Below, in pieces: positions 56,165 through 64,000 of a stretch of 64,000 nt of DNA. Under the pieces are notes generated by a model. The model searched no databases and was not told the origin of the DNA. It saw nothing but the letters and a program-made list of their open reading frames with translations. The stretch lies in contig NC_079511.1 in the NCBI RefSeq assembly GCF_000801105.2, positions 24,862,638-24,926,637 on the forward strand. The letters are read 5' to 3'. The translations under genes and the position numbers were made by a program. How positions within the stretch are numbered: position 1 is the first letter of the stretch; every line of letters begins with the position of its first letter. The stretch is from Raphanus sativus. Its lineage: Eukaryota; Streptophyta; Magnoliopsida; Brassicales; Brassicaceae.

Positions 56165-56530
56165 AATTTATCACAAAACATATAGAGGTATCTTAAAAGC
56201 TTTATGCATAGAAAGATTGATGCAAAGTGATAATGTTAAATCTGAATGGCATCCCATTGATCAAAATGATAATGTTTTATATATCTGAATGTTATCTGAT
56301 TGGCTCCGTACTTACAAAGTTTCACTTTCAACAAGGTAGGATAAAAAGTTCAGATCATTTATAAATTTTGAGCCAATCAAAACCGTTCTACAGTTGTGTA
56401 TTACAACAATAAGTGTCAAATTTACGATTTTTCTACATTATAAAGATTTAAAACAAAAAAGTTCGCCAGGCACCATAAATTTGTAGTGAAACCTAAAAGT
56501 ATGATAATATTTTTTAAAGATCAAGTGGTC
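56165..56530. other. Upstream region of dioxygenase cluster gene 3
   Basis: AT-rich, no gene recognised; presumably promoter sequence. Confidence 0.4.
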
Positions 56531-56539
56531 TTCAAAACC

Positions 56540-56548
56540 ATATATAAG
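56540..56548 (+). promoter_or_regulatory. Probable TATA box of dioxygenase cluster gene 3
   Basis: 'atatataag' lies about 52-60 bases before the start codon at 56600. Confidence 0.5.
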
Positions 56549-56599
56549 AACACATAGAGAGATATCTTAACACACAACAAGTTTCTAAAACAAAAAAAA

Positions 56600-57697
56600 A
56601 TGGTTAGCTTGGAACCCACTCCTGCTCTTCAGCTCCCGGTCATCGATTTCACAAGTCCAAACCTAAAACCAGGAACTGTAGAATGGGACTCAGTGAGAGG
56701 CGGTGTCCGAAGAGCTCTAGAAGAGTATGGATGTTTTGAGGCCTTGTTTGACAAAGTCCCTGTTGAACTTCGAAAAGCGGTTTTCGATGTCTCCGAGGAG
56801 GCTTTTCAGCTGCCTTTAGAGACCAAACAAAGAGTTGTCTCAAGGAGAAAATACAGAGGATATGTTGGTCATATTCCGACTTTACCTCTTTTTGAAGTCT
56901 TGGGTGTTGACTTTGCAGAAAATGAAGATAAAGTCAATGAATTTACTCACAAGCTTTGGCCCCAAGGCAATGCAAATTTCAGGTTTAGGGTTCTTTAAAC
57001 CTTTTCTTCTCTTCTTAACTTGAAACAGAACTCTAAAATAACTCTGTTTCTGCAGTGAGACGGTCATGTCATTCTCCGAGAAAGTGTCTGGACTGGACTT
57101 CATGACCAGGAGAATGATAATGGAGAGTTTTGGGATCAATGAAAACTACATAGAGAAACATTTGAACTCGACCAAATGTCTTGTGAGAATGATGAAGTAC
57201 CAAGGAGTTGAAGAAGCGGAAGAAGAGTTAGGTCTGGAGACTCATACAGACAGAAACATGCTCACCATACTCTGTCAGAACGATGTAAAAGATGGACTCG
57301 AAGTGAGAACTAGTGATGATAAACAATGGATCAAAGCCAATCCTTCCCAAGATTCTTCGTTCATCGTTCTTGGAGGAGCCACACTACACGTAAGCTCAAA
57401 ATCACGATTCTTATTTTAATGTTCATGATGTAACAAGTATTTGTTCAGGTGCTTCTTAATGGTCGGGTGCTTACTGGTGTTCACCGAGTGATGAGGATGG
57501 GAACGAACACAAGATTTTCAGCTGGATTGTTCTCTGTTCCGAAAACAGAGGATTTGATATGTGCACCAGATGAAATGGTTGATGCTGAACATCCTCGTTT
57601 GTATAAGCCATTTGATTTTGAAGCATACTTTCAGTTCACCACTGAGGGACCTGGAAGGAGAGATGTAGCTTCACTCAGGGGTTACTGTGGCCTTTGA
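56600..57697 (+). CDS. AOP-like 2-oxoglutarate/Fe(II) dioxygenase, cluster gene 3
   Basis: Exons 56600-56982, 57056-57389 and 57449-57697 join in frame (phases 2 and 0, as in the paralogs) to 321 residues. Landmarks are 'LQLPVIDFTSPNLKPGT', 'ALEEYGCFEALFDKVPVELR', 'AFQLPLETKQRV' and 'GYVGHIPTLPLFEVLGVD'. Iron ligands are H-T-D in 'ETHTDRNM' and His in 'GVHRVM'; the cosubstrate R-x-S is in 'TRFSAG'. The introns are short (about 60-75 bp). It belongs to a different subgroup from cluster genes 1 and 2 and is closer to the gene starting at 63621 (At1g52820-like). Substrate unknown. Intact. Confidence 0.93.
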
Positions 57698-57912
57698 GAA
57701 TACAATAATAACGTCTTTCTTCAAAAATAGAAACAAGAATAAGAAGAAACTTGTTTGATTTGCTATTTCGAACCTTTTATGTAAACCCATCTCCATCAGA
57801 ATAAATTAATAGTGAAGATAGAACTTCACTGTGGACACTATGATAACAATAATTAATGATGTTTAATATCCAACCGCATAATATCGGACCCTAGCGGTCT
57901 TCAAAACAAGAA

Positions 57913-58255
57913 ATGATGAGTTTTGAAACCAAATTTCTTCTTCATCTCCTAGTCATTGATTTAAGAAGTGGAGACCTAGTAGCCTGGAACTTAAGAGTGG
58001 GACTCAGTTAGAGGCGATGTACAAAAAGCTTGTCTGAATAGGTATCAGAATTAAGACTTCTTGGCCTGGAGAACTCTAGTGAAGAGCTTTGGCCTCGATG
58101 AAAACTACATTAGCATGAGGAAATACCAAGGAACCGAAGAAAAGAAGGAAGAGCTAAGAATGGAGGCTCATACTATCATACAGTACATAAAGAAACATGT
58201 TAACCATACTTCGCCAAAACGATGTAAAAGATGGGGTTTTTTGTGAATTAAAAGA
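57913..58255 (+). pseudogene. Short AOP-like dioxygenase pseudogene
   Basis: A collapsed copy of a gene like cluster gene 3. It holds an exon 1 start ('LLHLLVIDLRSGDL' with a stop soon after), then a directly joined exon 2 piece ('FGLDENYI', 'RKYQGTEEKKEELRMEAHT', 'KHVNHTSPKRCKRWGF'). The metal motif H-T-D is broken and exon 3 is absent. It lies only 215 bp beyond cluster gene 3, consistent with an unequal exchange product. Confidence 0.8.
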
Positions 58256-58606
58256 TGGGTTTAGAAGAGAAAGCTAAAGAGTTATGTGTTTCCAACTTAA
58301 AATCAATTAAAAATTGGATTTGTCCAAATCCAATTTATATTAGCTTTCGTTCTTTTAAATTTATGATGAAGGAAGTTGATCAAAAAAAAAAAAAATTATG
58401 ATGAAGGAACTTAACGCATTCTCAAAACCAAGTGGCAATGAATGATTTTACACAAATATCTTTATATATTAGTCGAAAACCAAGCTTAGCTGAACATTGT
58501 TACATTCACCAGAGGAAAGGAAAGCATACAGGCAAAAGAGTCAAGTTAATTATTATTTCAACCTACAAGAGAGATCATAACACAAATTATTTTAAAGCTC
58601 TTCCCC

Positions 58607-58913
58607 TTACTCCTTTGTAAGATACTCCTTGATGTCTTTCAGATTCTTCTCCATATTGCTTTCCGCTGCTTGCAACCTTTCTTTCGTCATGTTCAGGTGC
58701 GTACCCAAAAAGACGACATGCGGCGATTCTACATCTACCGGCAATGGAGGGTACATGGCGACTCCTAAAGAGAAGACCAAAACAAAAAGAATTGTACCAA
58801 AGTTGTTTGCTCTTAACTGAATTATAATAATGAGAGAAGAACCAATTCATACCAGCCTTGAATCCAAGGAACGCTAGTGTCCCTTTAACAGCAAGTGCCC
58901 TCAACGTCATCAT
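58607..58913 (-). CDS. Small unrecognised protein, 72 residues, one hydrophobic segment
   Basis: Minus-strand exons 58913-58853 and 58764-58607 (donor GTATGA, acceptor TCTTTAG) join in frame. The N-terminus 'MMTLRALAVKGTLAFLGFKAG' could be a membrane anchor or organelle-targeting segment. A 'YPPLPVDVESPHVVFLGTHL' stretch follows, then a charged helix 'RLQAAESNMEKNLKDIKEYL'. Two adjacent ATGs at 58913 and 58910 are possible starts. Non-repetitive composition, good splice sites and a sensible stop suggest a real gene. I do not recognise the family and give no function. Confidence 0.6.
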
Positions 58914-58959
58914 CTTCTTAGATTCCAGTACTTGAGATTTAGCAACTAGGGTTAAGTGC

Positions 58960-61735
58960 ACCGCCGCTGCTCCTCAACCCCCCAATCTATATTTAAATCG
59001 CAAACCCCTGAACTTTCTTTTCCGATGACGTGTGGGAAAAGTTGTATATAATGCAAACCCCTAGTAAATCTTTCATTATCTTCAAGAATAATTATTATTA
59101 ACGAGAATTATCAAATTTTAGCAATAATTTTATAATTTTATTCATCTTATGTTTACTTTAATAATATTAAATTGTTTAATATCTTTTATTTATTATTTAA
59201 AGAAGTTTTCATCTCTTTTATGTGAAGAATAATCTTACCAATAAAATATATGAGTCCAAATAATATAATGTTTTGCCTTTATAATTAAAATCAAGCTTTT
59301 ACAAGATATATATATAATTTATAAAAATTTAGTTAAATACAAGTATGTTTTTAATTATTATATATTTTGTTAAAAAGATATGAGCCCGTTGCAACGGATT
59401 TTATTTGATGTTTTATAATTTTATTCATCTTATGTTTACTTTAATAATATTAAATTGTTTAATATCTTTTATTTATTATTTTTAAAAAGAAGTTTTCATC
59501 TCTTTTATGTGAAGAATCATCTTACCAATAAAATATATGAGTCCAAATAAATATAATGTTATGCCCTTATAATTAAAAATCAAGCTTTTACAAGAAATAT
59601 ATAATTTATAAAAAATTAGTTAAATACAAGTATGTTTTTAATTATTATATATTTTGTTAACAAGATATGAGCCCGTTGCAACGGAATTTATTTGATGTTT
59701 TAGTTTAATACAAAAAACATAAAATAATAACTATTATTATAGTTTTATGATTATTTTGCATACACTGTGTGAGATTTATTAAACCCGTTTTTACACATAA
59801 ATTCAAATTAATATTTATATTTTATAATCATAGTACATAGATGAATGTTATAAAATTTGTACTTAAGATTAAATAATATACTATACTTAAACGTTTTAAC
59901 TCAACACAACTCAAAATAAGAAATTGAATGAAAAGTAAAATGAAATGCAAGTCAAATACACCAATCTAGTCAATGACAACATTATACACATTCTTATGTA
60001 CTAACTTAATGCTTTACTAAGTAAGTTTTTAAAAGTTCTATTTTGTAAATCTCCCTTTTATTTACAATTAAAAATAAAAAATAATATTAAATACTCTTTT
60101 ACATTTTTGTTTAAAATGTTAGAAAAGGAAAATCGTTCATATAACCTATTATAGTTATCTTCTCTTTAGAATTTCAGAAAAAAAATTTGTTATCAATATA
60201 TATTTTTATCATAGACTTTTATCAATTTTATAATTCTCACTATATATATTTAATCATATTAACTAGCAACTTTGAAGAACCAAACTCAATATAATGTTTT
60301 AAAATTATATATTCTTTAGGATTTTAGTAAAAGAAATTAGTATTAAATAAAATATTTTCAGATCTTTTTTGTTTATGATATTTTAAAAGGAAAATTTCTA
60401 CAAAAATTACTACGAAACAATTTTTAAATTATTATTTTATACTATTAAATAAATTTATAATTACTGTTTTTATAAAATTCTTTTTTATCATCTTATATTT
60501 TAGTATATATATTTTAATCATTATATATTTTAACATATGTCACAATGTTAAAAGGAAAATTACTATCAGATAATATTTTACAATTATCTTTTGTTTAGGA
60601 TTTAAAAATAGAAAATTACTATAAATAATATTTATAATTATATTTTTAAAATATCTTTTGTTATTATTTTAATACATGTCACAATCTTAAATATAAAAAT
60701 TCCAAGTGCCATGATCATATTAATTAGTAATTTTGAAGAACTAAACTTTATATAATAAGATATGTGTCACAATGAACTCTTATAATGAAGAAACTCTTAT
60801 AAAATGCAATTAAGATTTTGATAAAGAAGATTTTATAGATTTCAATGATAATTGGTAATTATGGTTTAATTTTATAGATTTATTTTTATGTTATTTAAAG
60901 TATTAATTAAACTTTATTAGGTTATTACGATGATGATATTTTTTACATGTGTGGTTTGGAGATAAAATAAATTAATTTTTTTGCAAATACCAAACCATTA
61001 TATATGTTGCTTTGCAATAAAAAGACAAATTATATTTTATGATTAATTCTAAATTTGAAACTAATAAAATAATTTAGATTAAAACTAAAAATATATGTTA
61101 AATTTGAGTTAGTTAGATACATATTAATTCGCATAAGGTACAAGCCTTTATCTAGTATAAGGTGTATAATTTAGTTAGTCACAAGAAATATAATGCCTAA
61201 TATATTTCTCATATTAGGAAGATATAAATTAATACTCGTCAATAATTTCACCAAATAAATCTATGGCAGTCTATAATTATTTTAGGAGGATTTAGGTTAG
61301 ATTCAAGACATTTCCAACGATTACAGTCATTTGAGTCATTCATACATCTTCGTAAATTTAATATGTGTTTCATTTCAAAATTCAAGTTTAACCAAAAATA
61401 TGAATTTTATTAAATTATAATAAAATATGTTATTATTTTAAAATATTATCAGAACCTTTAAATTGGATTTTGAAAAACATTATTCACATAAATTAAGGTT
61501 AAATTAATTGATATGTATTTAACCTTTATCTCATAGTCATTATTTTTACAGATTTATAGTATATCCTAACAATTTACTCCAATATTAAAATTCTATTAAA
61601 TTGACGGTGCTTAATAAGTGCCGCCGCTGCTTCTGTATAAGTAAGAAAAATTTGGCAAATTGGGCAACTTTTAAGTTTGTAATAATTTAGTTGGGAGAGA
61701 GGAAAATAGAAAGAGACGGCGAAGAAGATAATCGT
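58960..61735. other. AT-rich intergenic region
   Basis: No gene. It contains the tandem repeat at 59129-59700. The remainder (59700-61735) is AT-rich with scattered 'aggaaaattactat' and 'gtcacaat(g/c)tta' repeats. A phrase 'acaagcctttatctagt' near 61140-61157 could be a Helitron-type 3' end (CTAG before T), but a matching start is not evident. Confidence 0.4.
59129..59700. repeat. Tandem duplication, about 285-bp unit ending 'gagcccgttgcaacgg'
   Basis: The unit runs from 'tataattttattcatcttat' to 'agatatgagcccgttgcaac' + 'gga' and is repeated immediately (about 59129-59412 and 59413-59700) with small indels. 'cccgttgcaacgg' is a partial palindrome often seen at the ends of plant non-autonomous elements. 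Confidence 0.85.
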
Positions 61736-61743
61736 GTTCCTAT

Positions 61744-62194
61744 ATGGCGATGATGTTGTCGAGCATGAGACGTTTCTTGTCAGAAGAGCTGATACAGAAG
61801 CTACCGAGTTGCTACATGACGCTAGTCTTGTCAGCGACGTGCGGTGCCGTTTGGGCTGGTATGTGTAGTAGATTCCAATTGATTTTTTTTTTTAATTAAA
61901 ATTTCGTTGGAACAAAAATAGATATAGATCTGATGGACGGAAACTCACTCTTGCAGCCTATAACGATAAGCGAAGTATTAGGAGACGGATTCATGATGCG
62001 GCAAGGGATTGTGGGGTCGTGTCCGAACGTTTTCTCGTAAAACAGGAAGCTGTGAATGCTGAGGTAATTGATCAGATGCTATATATTAATTCATCATATT
62101 TGCCCCCTTTTTATTGTTTTAATTTTATTGGTGTGTGTTTCAGATGGTGAAGCTTGTTAAAGAAGCTCGTGAGAAGATGAATCGTGACAGTTAA
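61744..62194 (+). CDS. Small unrecognised membrane-associated protein, 90 residues
   Basis: Exons 61744-61858, 61957-62063 and 62144-62194 join in frame with GT/AG sites. The N-terminal part ('SEELIQKLPSCYMTLVLSAT' then 'CGAVWA') is amphipathic to hydrophobic and could be one membrane segment. The rest is basic and helical ('RSIRRRIHDAARDCGVVSER', 'VKLVKEAREKM'). The position after the dioxygenase cluster fits the small gene near At1g52825 in Arabidopsis, but this is from memory. An upstream purine-rich leader with 'gagacggcgaagaagataatc' looks like a normal plant 5' UTR. The function is unknown to me. Confidence 0.7.
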
Positions 62195-62639
62195 AGATGC
62201 TATGGACTTGAATTTTTGTTTCCAGACCTAACCTTGAATCATATGTAGCTCAAAACTTTATGAATTTTTTAGTTAAGATTTAAGGTCTATTTTACATAAT
62301 TAGTGTCCTGTTTTGCAAATTATTTTTTTTTTTGTTCTTGAAAAAGTTAAACCTTGCACAAGGTCCCTCTACCTTGGTTTCGACTCTAGTCTCCATTGAA
62401 TCTCAGCCGGCTTCTTTAATGGTTCAGCTTTTGTTTCTCTTTGATTTGGATGTTCTGTTGTCACCAGAGTATCCTCTTAGCGTAGCAGTGTGAAGTTACC
62501 GTATTCCGGTTCTCGGAAACCCGCAAGTGGCGAGGTGGTTTAAGGTTCGAGTTGTCTCTGAGCTTCATCTTCTTCGGTGACACCGCTTGGAGACACATCA
62601 CATCCCAGTGTCTTGGTGGTTGTTTAACTTCCTGTACAG

Positions 62640-62950
62640 TGCTGTTTCTCTAAATTTTTGCGAACAACCCAACCTGCTTGACTAGGAGTGTTTGTATCTT
62701 TAAAAAAGGCATCAACATTACACTTCACTCATCCTTCTATCGATCGTTTCCACTTCAAGTGCGTGGTATTAGTATAGTTCCCATGATAACTCCTTCCGGG
62801 TGTATCCATGACCAAAGTGTTCTCGTACCATTCCTTTCCATCAGCTCGTAAAGGTTTTCCCCATGGAATAGCAGTCCGTTGAAATAGGAGCACATTCCGA
62901 CTTTTCCATAGTCTCCACTCTCCATTGTTGTGTTAATTCCAAAAAGAACA
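62640..62950 (-). pseudogene. Retroelement zf-RVT/RNase H relic
   Basis: On the minus strand the sequence encodes 'WRLWKSRNVLLFQRTAIPW' (the linker after zf-RVT in plant LINEs) and then 'LKWKRSIEG' + stop + 'VKCNVDAFFKDTNT' and 'GWVVRKN', the start of an RVT_3 RNase H domain. The in-frame stop and the eroded continuation toward 62350 show it is dead. It is the third separate RNase H relic in the window. Confidence 0.65.
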
Positions 62951-63615
62951 AAATTTGGTTTTTCCAGTCCTTCGGAGTATAAACTGAGTACATTGATTTT
63001 GAGGAATGCTATAAGTTCACCTGCAAGGGATCAAAGGAGAGATATATCTGGTTTCAGGACTTATTGTAGCCTCATGAAATAAGAAAACTTCTCTTCTTTT
63101 CTTTTTGACTCTTGAGTTGTGTTTCCATATGTTATCTAATCGAATAAAGTTATGTCTTAGCTTGAGAACATTCTCTAAATCAAATCCATGACCTAAAAAA
63201 CTATTCTCTGTGTTTTCAGAATAAAACAAAGTTCATACCAGACGTGATAGTGATGTTTTGTCTTCAATTGCTTCTGGAATAATTGACTTCAGAGTCATAA
63301 TATTCTTATTCCACATGGAAAAAGATAGAATGAGTATTCTCAACTTGAGAGATTTGGTAACAACTGTTGCTGAAAAAACAATGTTCTCTGAAATGGAGAT
63401 AAAAAAAAACATAAAAATATATTTACATTGTATATTGAAACTGATTCACCTATTTACATAAACTAATGGCTTTTACATAACCATATAGACATTTGACATC
63501 TTGTGCGGAGAATCATCAGAACACAGATTCCTTGAGGCTTCATTCAATATAATATACATATATATGGCTTGTTACATTTCACTTGAGTAACTCCATATCC
63601 AACTATCTTTCTCTA
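62951..63615. other. Intergenic region upstream of the last dioxygenase gene
   Basis: No gene recognised. TATA-like 'aatatacatatatatgg' at about 63549-63566 lies roughly 55-70 bases before the start codon at 63621. Confidence 0.4.
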
Positions 63616-63620
63616 AGAAA

Positions 63621-64000
63621 ATGGGTTCTGAAACTCCTCTTCACCTCCCGGTCATTGATTTCTCAAACAAAAACTTAAAACCAGGAGATCCTCAATGGGA
63701 CTTAACCAAAGCTGATGTCCAGAAAGCTCTACAAGACTATGGCTGTTTCGAGGCTTCTTTTGATAAAGTCCCTATCGAGCTAAGGAAATCGATATTCAAG
63801 GCCTTGGAAGAGCTTTTCGACTTACCTTTACAGACCAAACTGAGGAACGTATCCAAGAAACCTTTCCATGGATACGTGGGTCAATACCCAATGGTTCCAC
63901 TGTACGAGAGCATGGGCATTGATGACTCTGATGTTGTAGACAAAGTTGAAGCCTTTACTCAAAAGCTATGGCCTCAAGGCAACAACAACTTCAGGTCAGT
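63621..64000 (+). CDS. AOP-like 2-oxoglutarate/Fe(II) dioxygenase, cluster gene 4, exon 1 only (cut by window end)
   Basis: Exon 1 is 63621-63994 (phase 2), followed by a donor GTCAGT at 63995. It encodes 124 full residues with the family N-terminus: 'HLPVIDFSNKNLKPGD', 'ALQDYGCFEASFDKVPIELR', 'ELFDLPLQTKLRN', 'GYVGQYPMVPLYESMGIDD' and 'FTQKLWPQGNNNF'. It is most like cluster gene 3 among the copies here and like Arabidopsis At1g52820. The catalytic exons lie outside the window, so intactness cannot be judged. Confidence 0.93.
   Translation, partial: MGSETPLHLPVIDFSNKNLKPGDPQWDLTKADVQKALQDYGCFEASFDKVPIELRKSIFKALEELFDLPLQTKLRNVSKKPFHGYVGQYPMVPLYESMGIDDSDVVDKVEAFTQKLWPQGNNNFRS

Overview
This is nuclear DNA from a crucifer, most likely Brassica or a close relative of tribe Brassiceae. 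The genes have plant introns, the intergenic DNA is AT-rich and full of transposons, and the gene order matches one stretch of Arabidopsis thaliana chromosome 1 (about At1g52760 to At1g52825, ancestral block C). That order is caffeoylshikimate esterase, a BTB-less NPH3 protein, a DUF2921 membrane protein, then a cluster of AOP-like 2-oxoglutarate dioxygenases. Locus comparisons come from memory of the families; no search was run.

Layout. 1-3.4 kb: intergenic, with a foldback MITE fragment and a 117-bp duplication. 3.5-5.4 kb: CSE, three exons. 5.4-15.6 kb: gene-poor, with retroelement RNase H relics, a collapsed VPS25 pseudogene, a (GA)n tract, several short tandem repeats, a duplicated block (7.7/13.5 kb) and an unidentified minus-strand gene relic. 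15.7-17.5 kb: the NPH3 gene, whose 5' region is duplicated 1.06 kb upstream. 17.9-39.7 kb: a large tandem array. 39.7-44.6 kb: decayed Athila/gypsy-like DNA and a MULE-like foldback element. 45.0-48.2 kb: the DUF2921 gene. 48.6-58.3 kb: three intact dioxygenase genes (one inverted) and two dioxygenase pseudogenes. 58.6-62.2 kb: two short spliced genes. 63.6 kb to the end: exon 1 of a fourth dioxygenase gene, cut by the window edge.

The most unusual part is the 17.9-39.7 kb array. Its repeat unit, about 3.1 kb, carries a two-exon FLZ-type zinc-finger gene (DUF581). I read three copies with both exons, three extra exon-2 copies without exon 1, and degraded edge copies. The array has been a target for insertions: a tRNA-derived SINE with a 12-bp target duplication, a 5'-truncated LINE with a 13-bp duplication, and a 5.9-kb near-full-length LINE that replaced about 1.08 kb of one unit, including its FLZ gene. 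It separates NPH3 from DUF2921, which are neighbours in Arabidopsis.

Function. CSE acts in lignin biosynthesis. The NPH3 protein belongs to the phototropin/auxin signalling family. The dioxygenases are typical specialised-metabolism enzymes undergoing tandem birth and death. No operon-like relation is implied: these are independent plant genes. No tRNA or rRNA gene and no CRISPR array was seen.
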